Under the pieces are notes generated by a model, which saw only the letters and a program-made list of their open reading frames with translations, ran no database searches and was not told the origin of the DNA. From the NCBI RefSeq assembly GCF_003063315.1, contig NZ_NERV01000001.1, forward strand, positions 1,178,001 through 1,242,000: DNA of 64,000 bases, written 5' to 3'. How positions within the stretch are numbered: the stretch's first letter is position 1; each line of letters opens with the position of its first letter. This document shows, piece after piece, positions 1 to 9,200 of this stretch. Origin of the DNA: Limnohabitans sp. T6-5 (GTDB lineage: Bacteria > Pseudomonadota > Gammaproteobacteria > Burkholderiales > Burkholderiaceae_C). The translations under genes and the position numbers were made by a program.

Positions 1-1
1 A

Positions 2-3000
2 GCCAAGTCCACAACCGGCAGCGTCAACATCGACGCTACAACAGGCGCCTTGACCGTGGGCAGCTCGACATTGATTGACGGGTCGGCCATTGACGGCGTC
101 AGCGCCGCCACAGGTGTTGTACTGACCGCGCAAGCGGGCGACTTGAACATCAACAAAGGCATCAGCAACAGCACATCGGGTGATGTGGTGTTGGGCGCGG
201 GTGTGTCCAAATTGGCGGGTGATGGCACTGGCGGAGATGTGAAGACCGGCGGGGACGTATCAAATTCCGCCTCTGCAGGGAAAACATACATCTATACCGG
301 CGCCGTTGCTACAACAGGAACGCTGACAGACAGTTTTTCCAGCAGCCTCGGTTCGCTTTACTTGTCCACCATTGGGGCAAATCTGGCCAATACGGCTTCA
401 CACACGCGCTATACAGGTACACCTGCGCCGATCTTGGGTGGTGACACCACCCAGGTGTTTTTCCGTGAAGCCATCAACGTGGGCACCGTTGGGTTGGGGG
501 CAAGTAGTCTCACCAAAACCTACGGTGATATCAGTCAGTCCGATGCTACAGGTAGTAGCTTGACTGCAGGCTTGCGCAGCCTAGTCAAAGCCAACAACTC
601 AACAGGTAGTACATCTAACACCATAAACCGCACTGGTGTGACTGGTGCCGCAAGCAACATCTACATCAGCTCATCCGACCTGATTGACTCTCTGCTCCTG
701 ACAAAGACATACGCAACAACAGATTTCAGCACATCTGCAAACCTGCGCGCCAACACCAGTGGGTATGTGTACGCAATGGGTCAAGGATCGGCTTATGCGG
801 TGACGTTGGACAGCGGTAGTTCGGCTAAGGTGGTGGTGGATAAGAAGGTGTTGACGGGTGTCACGGTTGATGCGGCAGGCAACACCTATGGTGGTCCAGT
901 GGCAGCGGGTGCTGTGAAATTCGACACCTCCAACAAAGTCAGTGGCGACCAAATCGGCGGCACAGCCAGCGTGCAAAGCACAGCAGCAGACCTGTCAAGC
1001 AGCAGCAACCTGAAGTACAAGGTAGGCGGCTACGACCAGAAGGTCAGCGCGCTGACCAGTGGCAACGCCAACAACGATGCAGACAACTACACGTTCAGCC
1101 CTGTGACTACCACGGGTAACTACACCGTGAGCAAACTGTTGTTGACGGGTGTCACGGTTGATGCGGCAGGCAACACCTATGGTGGTCCAGTGGCAGCGGG
1201 TGCTGTGAAATTCGACACCTCCAACAAAGTCAGTGGCGACCAAATCGGCGGCACAGCCAGCGTGCAAAGCACAGCAGCAGACCTGTCAAGCAGCAGCAAC
1301 CTGAAGTACAAGGTAGGCGGCTACGACCAGAAGGTCAGCGCGCTGACCAGTGGCAACGCCAACAACGATGCAGACAACTACACGTTCAGCCCTGTGACTA
1401 CCACGGGTAACTACACCGTGAGCAAACTGTTGTTGACGGGTGTCACGGTTGATGCGGCAGGCAACACCTATGGTGGTCCAGTGGCAGCGGGTGCTGTGAA
1501 ATTCGACACCTCCAACAAAGTCAGTGGCGACCAAATCGGCGGCACAGCCAGCGTGCAAAGCACAGCAGCAGACCTGTCAAGCAGCAGCAACCTGAAGTAC
1601 AAGGTAGGCGGCTACGACCAGAAGGTCAGCGCGCTGACCAGTGGCAACGCCAACAACGATGCAGACAACTACACGTTCAGCCCTGTGACCACCACGGGTA
1701 ACTACACCGTGAGCAAGAAAACCATCACAGTTAGTGGCCTGAGCGTGAACAACAAAACGTATGACGGCACCACGGTTGCATCAGTGACTGGTGGCTCCAG
1801 CCTCTCGACAGTGGCAGTGGGCTCGAGTCTTGCAAATGACAACAGTGTTGTTGTGGGCGACAACGTCTCGTTGACGGGCACGGCGGTTGGCACATACGAC
1901 AGCAAAAATGTGGCGGCAACAGGCAACAAAGTCACCTTCACCGGTAAGGCCTTGAGCAAGACTGTGGCAACGGGCGCGGATGACACCAGCAACTATGCAT
2001 TGGTGCAGCAAGCGCAGGCAACGGGTGATGGCACGATCAAGGCCAAGACCATCACAGTTGGTGGCCTGAGCGTGAACAACAAAACGTATGACGGCACCAA
2101 GGTTGCATCAGTGACCGACGGCTCCAGCCTCTCGACAGTGGGAGTTGGCTTCAGTGGTGCCAATGACAACAAACTTGTTGCGGGCGACAACGTCTCGTTG
2201 ACGGGTACAGCAGTGGGCACATACGACAGCAAAGATGTGGCGGCAACAGGCAACAAGGTCACCTTCACAGGCAAGGCCTTGAGCAAGACAGTGGCCACGG
2301 GCCCAGATGACACCAGCAACTACAGCTTGGTGCAGCAAGCGCAGGCGACGGGTGATGGCACGATCAAGACCAAGACCATTACAGTTGGTGGCCTCAGCGT
2401 GAACAACAAAACGTATGACGGCACCAAGGTTGCATCAGTGACCGACGGCTCCAGCCTCTCGACAGTGGGAGTTGGCTTCAGTGGTGCCAATGACAACAAA
2501 CTTGTTGCGGGCGACAACGTCTCGTTGACGGGTACAGCAGTGGGCACATACGACAGCAAAGATGTGGCGGCAACAGGCAACAAGGTCACCTTCACAGGCA
2601 AGGCCTTGAGCAAGACAGTGGCCACGGGCCCAGATGACACCAGCAACTACAGCTTGGTGCAGCAAGCGCAGGCGACGGGTGATGGCACGATCAAGAAAGC
2701 TACTTTGAGTGTCTCCCTTGCCGCCCAAAACAAGACCTATGACGGCACGACAGGGGCTGCCTTGGCATCGGGTTCGATCACAGCCGCGGGCGTGACAGTG
2801 GGCGGCGTGGCAGAAACTGCAACGGTGAACAAAGCCAGCGGCACTTACAACGACAAGAACGTGGCTGCTGCAACCACAGTCACCGCGAGCTTGGCGACAG
2901 GCGACTTCGCTTCTGGCACAGCCGATCTGAGCAACTACAACTTGCCCACCACGGTGGCTGGTAATGGCACGATCAGCAAGAGTTCCAATACCGTGACTCT

Positions 3001-4042
3001 GACCGCCAACAGCGATAACAGCAAGGTGTACAACGGCACGACACAAAGCGTTTCTGGCTTTGGTGTGACAGGTCTGCTGGGTGATGACGCCATCAACAGT
3101 GCGGCCGCAGTTGCAGGTATCAATGCAGGCACTTCCGGCAAGAACGCAGGCAGCTACACCAGCACCTTCACGGGCAGCAATGCTGATTTGGCAAATAACT
3201 ACGCCAACATCACCAAGACCAACGGTACGTTGAACATCGCCAAAGCCAACCTCACAGTAACCCTAGCCGACCAAACCAAAACCTACGACGGCAGCACAGC
3301 AGCCACCCTGGTCCCCGCCGCCTTCACCGTCAAAGGTGTGACCGTTGCGGGCCAGACCGAAACCGCCAGCGTGAACCAAACAGTCGCCTTGTATAACGAC
3401 AAGAATGTGCTGGGCGCGAGCAGTGTCACGGCCAATCTGGCAGCGGGCAACTTTGCGGCAGCGGCGGGTACGGATCTGAACAACTACAACTTGCCGACTT
3501 CGGTCACTGGCAAAGGCACGATCACACCCAAGGACGCTGCCGTGACAGGCACCGCCACCACGGTGCAGGCCAATGGCACGCTGCAAACTCAGGCGGCTGC
3601 GACCAAGTCGGGCTTTTTGGCGGGTGAGGATGTGACGGTGTCTGGCGTGGCCACGGGCCTGATTGCGGGCACTTACAACTCGAACCTGAGCGCTGCACCA
3701 GCCAATGCGGCCACGGTGCTGAGCAACTACAAGATTGCCTACACCAATGCGGCGCTGAAGATCACCCCGGCCGTGGTGACCAACAGCACAGTGACCGTGG
3801 CCTTGGCCCGCACCACCACGCCGACCAGTCGCTTGAACTTGACAGGCTTCTCTAACTCGGGTGGTGTGGGTGCCGCTGTGGCGGGGGGCGTGGATTCTGG
3901 CGCTGACAGCAAAGAGCCTACAGGCGCAACAGCCCAGCCGCCGCAAGTTTGCTCACCCGAGAGTTTGCAAGAGTGCGAGTGCGAGGAAAGCACCACAGGT
4001 GAAGGCATTGAGCTGTGCCTGGCACCTGGAAACAAGTCTTGA
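2..4042 (+). CDS. YDG/MBG-repeat filamentous-haemagglutinin-like exoprotein, C-terminal part
   Basis: The frame is already open at the first base, so this is the 3' part of a larger gene (about 1346 codons visible). Visible parts in order: beta-helix-like Ser/Thr/Gly/Asn-rich sequence, an MBG-like TKTYGD segment, three tandem 97-residue units, three 109-residue YDG units (NKTYDGT motif), further divergent YDG units, and a tail with four cysteines (CSPESLQECEC followed by IELC). The tail and the last YDG unit closely match the end of the intact paralogue at 6236-17707. By family knowledge such proteins are secreted surface adhesins or biofilm factors. The N-terminal secretion domain lies outside the window, so secretion by the two-partner route is inferred from the paralogue. 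Confidence 0.85.
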   Translation, partial: AKSTTGSVNIDATTGALTVGSSTLIDGSAIDGVSAATGVVLTAQAGDLNINKGISNSTSGDVVLGAGVSKLAGDGTGGDVKTGGDVSNSASAGKTYIYTGAVATTGTLTDSFSSSLGSLYLSTIGANLANTASHTRYTGTPAPILGGDTTQVFFREAINVGTVGLGASSLTKTYGDISQSDATGSSLTAGLRSLVKANNSTGSTSNTINRTGVTGAASNIYISSSDLIDSLLLTKTYATTDFSTSANLRANTSGYVYAMGQGSAYAVTLDSGSSAKVVVDKKVLTGVTVDAAGNTYGGPVAAGAVKFDTSNKVSGDQIGGTASVQSTAADLSSSSNLKYKVGGYDQKVSALTSGNANNDADNYTFSPVTTTGNYTVSKLLLTGVTVDAAGNTYGGPVAAGAVKFDTSNKVSGDQIGGTASVQSTAADLSSSSNLKYKVGGYDQKVSALTSGNANNDADNYTFSPVTTTGNYTVSKLLLTGVTVDAAGNTYGGPVAAGAVKFDTSNKVSGDQIGGTASVQSTAADLSSSSNLKYKVGGYDQKVSALTSGNANNDADNYTFSPVTTTGNYTVSKKTITVSGLSVNNKTYDGTTVASVTGGSSLSTVAVGSSLANDNSVVVGDNVSLTGTAVGTYDSKNVAATGNKVTFTGKALSKTVATGADDTSNYALVQQAQATGDGTIKAKTITVGGLSVNNKTYDGTKVASVTDGSSLSTVGVGFSGANDNKLVAGDNVSLTGTAVGTYDSKDVAATGNKVTFTGKALSKTVATGPDDTSNYSLVQQAQATGDGTIKTKTITVGGLSVNNKTYDGTKVASVTDGSSLSTVGVGFSGANDNKLVAGDNVSLTGTAVGTYDSKDVAATGNKVTFTGKALSKTVATGPDDTSNYSLVQQAQATGDGTIKKATLSVSLAAQNKTYDGTTGAALASGSITAAGVTVGGVAETATVNKASGTYNDKNVAAATTVTASLATGDFASGTADLSNYNLPTTVAGNGTISKSSNTVTLTANSDNSKVYNGTTQSVSGFGVTGLLGDDAINSAAAVAGINAGTSGKNAGSYTSTFTGSNADLANNYANITKTNGTLNIAKANLTVTLADQTKTYDGSTAATLVPAAFTVKGVTVAGQTETASVNQTVALYNDKNVLGASSVTANLAAGNFAAAAGTDLNNYNLPTSVTGKGTITPKDAAVTGTATTVQANGTLQTQAAATKSGFLAGEDVTVSGVATGLIAGTYNSNLSAAPANAATVLSNYKIAYTNAALKITPAVVTNSTVTVALARTTTPTSRLNLTGFSNSGGVGAAVAGGVDSGADSKEPTGATAQPPQVCSPESLQECECEESTTGEGIELCLAPGNKS
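851..1716 (+). repeat. Three tandem 291-bp coding repeats
   Basis: Units start at 851, 1142 and 1433 and encode the same 97 residues (LTGVTVDAAGNTYGG onward). By eye they differ at about one base (gtgact versus gtgacc in the last copy). Such identity implies recent duplication or gene conversion and predicts copy-number variation between strains. Confidence 0.9.
1718..2698 (+). repeat. Three tandem 327-bp YDG-domain repeats
   Basis: Units start at 1718, 2045 and 2372, each 109 codons with the NNKTYDGT motif. The second and third are nearly identical; the first has diverged more. A related unit occurs once in the paralogue near 12175-12500. Confidence 0.85.
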
Positions 4043-4070
4043 GGGTTTGTTGTCGGATGGGTGGGTGAAT

Positions 4071-4092
4071 GTCGGGGGCTTGGGCCCCCGAC
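4071..4092 (+). other. Perfect hairpin 28 nt after the exoprotein stop
   Basis: GTCGGGGGC pairs with GCCCCCGAC around a TTGG loop. No U-tract follows, so it is not a classical intrinsic terminator; 3'-end protection or part of the local REP-like family (it shares the GTCGG/CCGAC ends) are possible. A counterpart lies at 17737-17756 after the paralogue. Confidence 0.6.
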
Positions 4093-4114
4093 CGCCTGAG
4101 GTGTGACGGGCATT

Positions 4115-4182
4115 TGTCGGGGTCTTCGACCGCCGACCTACGGGGCGGTGGTCTTGTAGGTCGGTACTCGGAAGGTCCGACG
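4115..4182. repeat. REP pair (BIME): inverted GGTC-head and ACTC-like head
   Basis: Two GTAG-footed hairpins face each other foot to foot (4115-4141 inverted, 4156-4181 forward) across 14 bases. The second has a decayed head (ACTC-GGA-AGGT). Confidence 0.85.
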
Positions 4183-4388
4183 TTGTGAGTGACCTGTAAA
4201 AAATGGGAAAGTTCTGCAAATGTTGGGAATTTCCCGAGAACAACGGGAAAACTTGTACCCTAGCTTTCTCCAAGGCCCCTGCGAACCGGAGGCAATGGGT
4301 GATGTATAAAACCATAAGGTATAGAAAAATACACCATCAAGATTTTTGAAAAAACAAACAAAATCAATGACTTACGCTTCGTTGGCAT
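4183..4388. other. Intergenic stretch with overlapping palindromes, no gene recognised
   Basis: This stretch lies between the exoprotein 3' end and the first toxin gene and is less GC-rich than its surroundings. It holds a perfect 7-bp stem at 4230-4250 (TTTCCCG / CGGGAAA) that overlaps a second palindrome at 4225-4235 (GGGAATTTCCC), so two alternative structures compete. I recognise no riboswitch or RNA gene in it. Confidence 0.4.
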
Positions 4389-4718
4389 TTACGAAAAAAG
4401 CTCGGAGTGAGTCCCACTACGAACAAACACCACCAAGCCAGTCTTACCTGAATCATCAATCCTGTAGATCAACAAGAAGTCGCCACCTGCATGGCACTCA
4501 CGATGACCTGACCAATCGCCCGTCAAGGGATGGTCTAACCACTCTGCGGGCAGAGGTCCATCGTTCGCAACCAGAAGCAACATGGCCTCTTTCAGTACAT
4601 TCATGTCGTACCGACCGGAATGAGAAAGGCGTTTCCAATCTTTCTGAAATTCTCTGGTGTAGTCCGAAGCCCGCGGCAGGCTTGCCCGCTTACTTGCGGC
4701 TGGCTTCTTCGAGGTCAT
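4389..4718 (-). CDS. yafQ: YafQ-family mRNA interferase toxin (module 1)
   Basis: A 109-residue type II toxin of the RelE/YafQ superfamily, which cleaves mRNA on the ribosome. It keeps the family C-terminal half: DHPLTGDWSGHRECH, FLLIYR and GTHSELF, with the histidines and Asp-Trp of the catalytic surface. It is downstream of its antitoxin and overlaps its end by 29 nt, typical translational coupling. The N-terminus carries about 14 extra basic residues compared with the second toxin in this window. No better internal start exists, because the next Met lies inside the fold. Co-transcription with the antitoxin is inferred. Confidence 0.88.
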   Translation of the reverse strand: MTSKKPAASKRASLPRASDYTREFQKDWKRLSHSGRYDMNVLKEAMLLLVANDGPLPAEWLDHPLTGDWSGHRECHAGGDFLLIYRIDDSGKTGLVVFVRSGTHSELFS

Positions 4719-4971
4719 TCATCAGCGCGTCAGCAGTTGCAAAACGAGCGCGGCGGCTCTGAACAATCTGATCGCCCTCAGCGATAGCCGCACGGCTGGT
4801 TTCATTTGGAGCTTTGAGCGCGAATGGGAGTTCTTTGTCTGCAACGATACGGGTCAAGAACACGCGAACAGCATCCGAAACAGTCAGCCCCATAGCGCTC
4901 AACGTTTCAGCCGCTTGGGCTTTGATTTTTTCGTCCACCCGGACGTGAACCATTGTTGTGGTAGCAGCCAT
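4690..4971 (-). CDS. dinJ: DinJ/RelB-family antitoxin (module 1)
   Basis: A 93-residue ribbon-helix-helix antitoxin. The N-terminal strand (TMVHVRVDEKIKAQAAETL) and the MGLTVSDAVRVFL helix are characteristic of DinJ, which neutralises YafQ and represses its own operon. The ATG at 4971 is chosen because AAGG lies just upstream; an earlier in-frame ATG at 5004 falls inside the operator palindrome and lacks a ribosome site. The gene precedes and overlaps yafQ. Autoregulation is inferred from the palindrome at 4993-5015. Confidence 0.88.
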   Translation of the reverse strand: MAATTTMVHVRVDEKIKAQAAETLSAMGLTVSDAVRVFLTRIVADKELPFALKAPNETSRAAIAEGDQIVQSRRARFATADALMNDLEEASRK

Positions 4972-4992
4972 GATTGCCTTCTGAGTTGGTGA

Positions 4993-5015
4993 ATTGAGAT
5001 GCATTGTATCTCAAT
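4993..5015 (-). promoter_or_regulatory. Operator palindrome and -10 box of dinJ-yafQ module 1
   Basis: ATTGAGAT and ATCTCAAT form a perfect 8-bp inverted repeat around seven bases. Read on the minus strand, the centre contains TACAAT (5008-5003), a good -10 box about 32 nt before the antitoxin start. A weak TTTAGC could serve as -35. An operator over the -10 fits autorepression by the antitoxin complex. Confidence 0.65.
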
Positions 5016-5182
5016 ACGCTGGTTTGGCTAAAGTGTGACTGTCATCCATCCTAGGCACCAATCCATTCGAATGAAATTCGATTTTTTCTCACGTATTAAG
5101 AACAAAACAAAGCCGACAACGTGGTTTATTCCCAATATTTGCGGCCTTGTCAAAGACGTTTTTGGGGTTAACGAAGGCTTCA

Positions 5183-5251
5183 TGTCGGGGCTGAAGCCAC
5201 CGACCTACGGGGGAGCTATGGGCTTGTAGGTCGGCGGCTTTAGCCCCGACG
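5183..5251. repeat. REP pair (BIME) with GGCT/AGCC heads
   Basis: Inverted copy 5183-5208 and forward copy 5226-5250, feet facing across 17 bases. Both inner stems are GGCT/AGCC, so the pair forms a near-perfect long inverted repeat. A decayed half element follows near 5277. Apart from these repeats the 325-base gap between the two toxin-antitoxin modules shows no gene. Confidence 0.85.
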
Positions 5252-5340
5252 TTTTGGCCGTGAGCGAAGGCGCTGTGTCGGGGTTGTGGTCGCGCTGTGA
5301 CTACACTTGAACTTTCAAATCGTTTGATAGAAGGCCTCCC

Positions 5341-5610
5341 ATGACAATTGCCGCTGACACTTACGTTCGTGCCCGCATCGACAGCGACACGAAGGAGCGC
5401 GCCGCTGAAGCACTCGAAGCCATGGGTTTGTCCATCTCCGATGCCATTCGATTGCTCATGTTGCGTGTGGCCGATGAGCGTCGGTTGCCCTTTGACGTCA
5501 AGGTTCCCAACGCGAAAACGCGTAAGGCGATTGCAGAGCTTGAATCAGGCAAGGGCAAGAGGTTTGCCAATGTCGATGATCTGATGGCTGATTTGCATGC
5601 GGACGATTGA
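5341..5610 (+). CDS. dinJ: DinJ/RelB-family antitoxin (module 2)
   Basis: An 89-residue ribbon-helix-helix antitoxin (TYVRARIDSDTKERAAEALE, then MGLSISDAIRLLML). It is clearly related to, but divergent from, the antitoxin encoded on the other strand at 4690-4971. It lies 14 nt into the start of its toxin and is transcribed away from module 1. A short inverted repeat (TCAAA / TTTGA, 5315-5327) just upstream is a weak operator candidate. Family knowledge: it binds YafQ and represses the operon. Confidence 0.88.
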   Translation: MTIAADTYVRARIDSDTKERAAEALEAMGLSISDAIRLLMLRVADERRLPFDVKVPNAKTRKAIAELESGKGKRFANVDDLMADLHADD

Positions 5611-5878
5611 TCGCGCATCAATTTTCAAACGCGATTTCAAGCCCGAAGCCAAAGGTCGATACCGCGCCACGCTGGATGAAGACTTGAGGCCTGTTCTTGT
5701 GGCCTTGCTCTCTGATCATCCACTCGATGCCAAATACCGCGACCATGATTTGAGTGGTGATTGGGCGGGCTACCGTGAATGTCATGTCAGGCCTGATTTG
5801 CTCCTGATTTATCGAAAGTCAGATTCAGAAACGCTCAGACTGGCCCGGTTTGGCTCACATAGCGAGTTATTTGGTTAG
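5597..5878 (+). CDS. yafQ: YafQ-family mRNA interferase toxin (module 2)
   Basis: A 93-residue RelE/YafQ-fold ribonuclease: RASIFKRDFK at the start, then DHDLSGDWAGYRECH, LLLIYRKSDS and GSHSELFG. It is close to canonical length. Its ATG overlaps the antitoxin 3' end by 14 nt, so translation is probably coupled. The TAG stop at 5876-5878 is part of a TAGGTCGG sequence identical to a REP foot, suggesting that a REP insertion supplied or abuts the end of the gene. The conserved family C-terminus is present, so the toxin is probably intact. Confidence 0.87.
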   Translation: MRTIDRASIFKRDFKPEAKGRYRATLDEDLRPVLVALLSDHPLDAKYRDHDLSGDWAGYRECHVRPDLLLIYRKSDSETLRLARFGSHSELFG

Positions 5879-5973
5879 GTCGGCGGGCCGTGGTTTTGTA
5901 GGTCGGTACTCGGAGAGTCCGACGTTTGGCGTGAGCGAAGGCTCTGTGTCGGGGTCTTCGACCGCCGACCTGC
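5877..5973. repeat. REP cluster after yafQ module 2
   Basis: A truncated element starts in the toxin stop codon (5877). It is followed by a forward ACTC-head copy (5898-5923) and an inverted GGTC-head copy (5947-5973). Confidence 0.8.
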
Positions 5974-5974
5974 G

Positions 5975-6235
5975 AGTGGATGGCAAGCTGCGCATAAATT
6001 CGGTTTTTTCGACGAAAACAATTCGATAAATCAATAATTATAATTATCTGGAATATAAATAATGAAATAAAAGTAATTTCCATATTTAATTAGTACTAAT
6101 TAAAAAATGATCAAATTTAAATAAATAATAGGTTAATTTAATTAAAAAAATTACCAAAACAACAAATAAAATCGTATATGTGCGATAGATAACAGACATT
6201 TAGTACTCATAGATTTAACTTCTGTAGTTAAGCCT
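5975..6235 (+). promoter_or_regulatory. AT-rich control region of the giant exoprotein, with a 20-bp palindrome
   Basis: This stretch is far richer in A and T than the rest of the window. It contains a perfect 20-bp palindrome at 6085-6104 (TTTAATTAGTACTAATTAAA), and its core TTAGTACT recurs at 6200-6207, about 30 nt before the start codon. Such a layout fits binding of a dimeric regulator and possibly a nucleoid silencer of the H-NS/MvaT type. No convincing -35/-10 pair could be fixed, and the ribosome site before the ATG is weak. Confidence 0.5.
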
Positions 6236-9200
6236 ATGAACAAACTTTGCTATAAAACCATCTTCTCCAAACGCCTGGGTGCCCTCGTGGCCGTTGGCGA
6301 GCACGCTGCCAGCCAGGGCAAGGCCACTGGACAATTTACAGGAGCGGTCTTTGTCAATGGCTTTTCACACGCCAGCGTCTTCTACATCGGCGTCCTGACT
6401 CTGAGCTTTGCGCTGGTCTCGATGGCCTGGGCAGCCCCGGCCAACAATGCCTTGCCCACCGGCGGCCAAGTGGCCCAAGGCGCAGCGGCCATCAGCCAAA
6501 GCGGCGCCAACATGGCCATCAACCAAAGCACGGCCCGCGCCGTGGTCAACTGGCAAAGCTTTGACATTGGCAAAGATGCCAAGGTCAACATCGTGCAGCC
6601 CAACGCCCAGGCCGTGATGCTTAACCGCGTGACCGGCGTGGCACCCAGCCAGATCTTTGGCCAGATGACCGCCAACGGCCAAGTGGTTCTGGTCAACCCC
6701 AACGGCGTGACTTTTGGCAAAGATGGCTCCGTCAGCGCCGCAGGCTTGACGGCCAGCACCCTCAACACCACCGACGCCGACTTCATGGCTGGGCGCAACC
6801 GCTTCACCCGCGACGGCGCCACTGGCCAGGTGATCAACCAAGGCACCCTCACGGCAGCCCCGGGCGGTTACGTGGCCCTTTTGGGCGCCAGCGTCAGCAA
6901 CGAAGGCAAGATCGTGGCCCCGCAAGGCAATGTCGCTTTGGGCGCGGCAGAGATGATCACCTTGCCCCTGTACGGCAGCAGCCGCATCAAGATGGAGTTG
7001 ACCCCCTCGGCCATCAACGCCGCCGTGGCCAACCAAAGGGGCGGCAGCATCGTCAGCGAAGGCGGTCAGGTCTACATGCAAGCTGCGGCAGTGGGCAGCG
7101 CCATCGCCAGCGTGATGCAGTCCGGCGGTATCGACACATCAGGCGCCCAAGGCGGTGCGGTGCATTTGCTGGCGGACGGCGGCCGCATCAAGGTGGACGG
7201 CAGCATCACTGCCAACAGCACTGCAGCAGGCAACAAGGGTGGCGACATCGTCATAGGGCGTGATGAAGTAACAGGCGTGTTGGCCAAGAGCACGGATGTG
7301 AGTGGGGCGCAGTTGCAGAGCAAGGGCGGATTTGTTGAGACTTCGGGTCATTACTTGAAAACAGAAGGCATTTCGGTCAAAGCCAAAGAGTGGTTGCTGG
7401 ACCCGACGGACATCACCATTGTTGCAACAGGAACGGCCACAGCTGATACCGCATCCAGCACCGCATCGGGCACGACCACTTATGAAGACAACACAGCAGT
7501 GGCTAGCAGCGAAGTGTTGAAGTCCACCATCGAATCCGCCATCAATGGCGGCACGAATGTGACGATTAAAACCAGCAACACCACAGCAGGTGCTACAGGG
7601 GCAGGCAACATCACCATTGCAACAGCGCTGGCTTTCAACAACACGGGCGCGACAGACGCCACCTTGAGCCTGATCGCTGACAACGGCATCACACAAAATT
7701 CGGGTGCATCCATCACCACGAATGCCGCCAGCACCAAGCTGGTCAACGTCACCATGACGGCCAACGGCAACTACCAGGGCAACACTGCCGCAAGTGCCAG
7801 CAGCCGAGGCATCGTGCTCAACAGCACCATCAACACCAATGGCGCAGTGACGGTGACAGGCACCAGCAAAAATACGGGAGGTGGCGCAGGTGTTCAGTTT
7901 GGCGGTGGTGCAAGCATCACCACCAAAGGTGCTGTCACAGTCGATGGCACATCGACTTCGGGTACTGGGTATGGTGTGTCATTGAACAACACGCTCATTG
8001 ATGCAGGCACCTCAGGTGATATTTTGATCACCGGTATGTCCAACGGCAATCACGGCGTTTTCAACAATTCCACAAGCAACAACTTCTACAACATGAAGTT
8101 GGTGGGAAAGGATGTCACGATCAATGGCACCACATCTGGCCTGAATTCATCGGGCTTTTACAGCTTCATTGGTAACTACGCGGGCAACATCATTGAAGCA
8201 GCAGGAAATATAGCCATCACAGGAACGACCAACGGCACAGGCACAGGTTCGGGCTTGTACTATGCAACGACAAACTGGCAGAAATATGTCAACAGCTACA
8301 CCGCTGGAGGATCGATTGCACTGAGCGGAACAAACACCTCTGCAAGCAACACAGCAGCGGCTGTTCGTTTGTTTGGCGTGCAAGCAAAAACAACAGGCTC
8401 GGGCAGTGTTTCTGTCAACGCCAGCACTCAAAACGCAAGTGTCAATGCCATCCATATTTATTCTGAAAAAGGTCAAGTCCCTTCAGGGCAAACACAAATA
8501 AGCTACCAAGGCGGTGCAAGCTCTTTGGTGTCTACATCAGGTGATGTCAAGATTCAAGCCAACCAAGGGGGTATTCTTCTGAATGACAGTGTTCCCAACA
8601 GCGCGACACCCACCACCATCAGCGGCAGAAACATCAGCATTGACAACACCGGTGGCAACATTGACACAACGAGCGGCGCGATCACCAAGGGCTCGGGGAA
8701 ATCCACCTCAGCGAATTCAGGCATCACAATCAATGATGCGCGCGCCATCACCGCCACGGGCAACATCAACCTCTATGGCGTAGGCACTTCGGGCAGTGGT
8801 GTCGAAATCAGCGCTGCAGCTGCTTTGACGGCAGCCAACATCACCATCAACGGCGAAAACACCGGCACATCCGGTGCAGCCATCAACATCAGCCATGCGG
8901 CAGCTACGTTGTCTTCCACACAAGCCAGCACATTGACTACTGGCGGCTCGGGCTCCGGCACTTCTTTGGTGGCCGCAGGCAACATCCAAGTGGGAACGCA
9001 ACTCACTGTGACCACGCCAGCGGCGGGCACGATCTCTGGGGTGATCAGCGGTTCAGGCGCGCTGCTCAAAATGGGCACGGGCAAAACCACACTGAAGGCT
9101 AACAACACCTACACCGGCGCAACGGCGGTCAACGCAGGCACCTTGTCTTTGACAGCAGCTTTAGCCACTTATGCAGCAAGTACCACTGTGGGCTCTTTGT

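Noticed and set aside
4200..4345. Possible cyclic-di-GMP or other riboswitch after the first exoprotein
   Set aside because: Palindromes are present, but the conserved GEMM core bases could not be matched and no gene follows on that strand.
4346..4762. Plus-strand frame over the first toxin-antitoxin module
   Set aside because: Runs antisense to two confidently assigned genes, and its sequence resembles no protein family.
5035..5229. Small plus-strand frame between the two toxin-antitoxin modules
   Set aside because: It ends inside a REP pair and has no ribosome site or family match.
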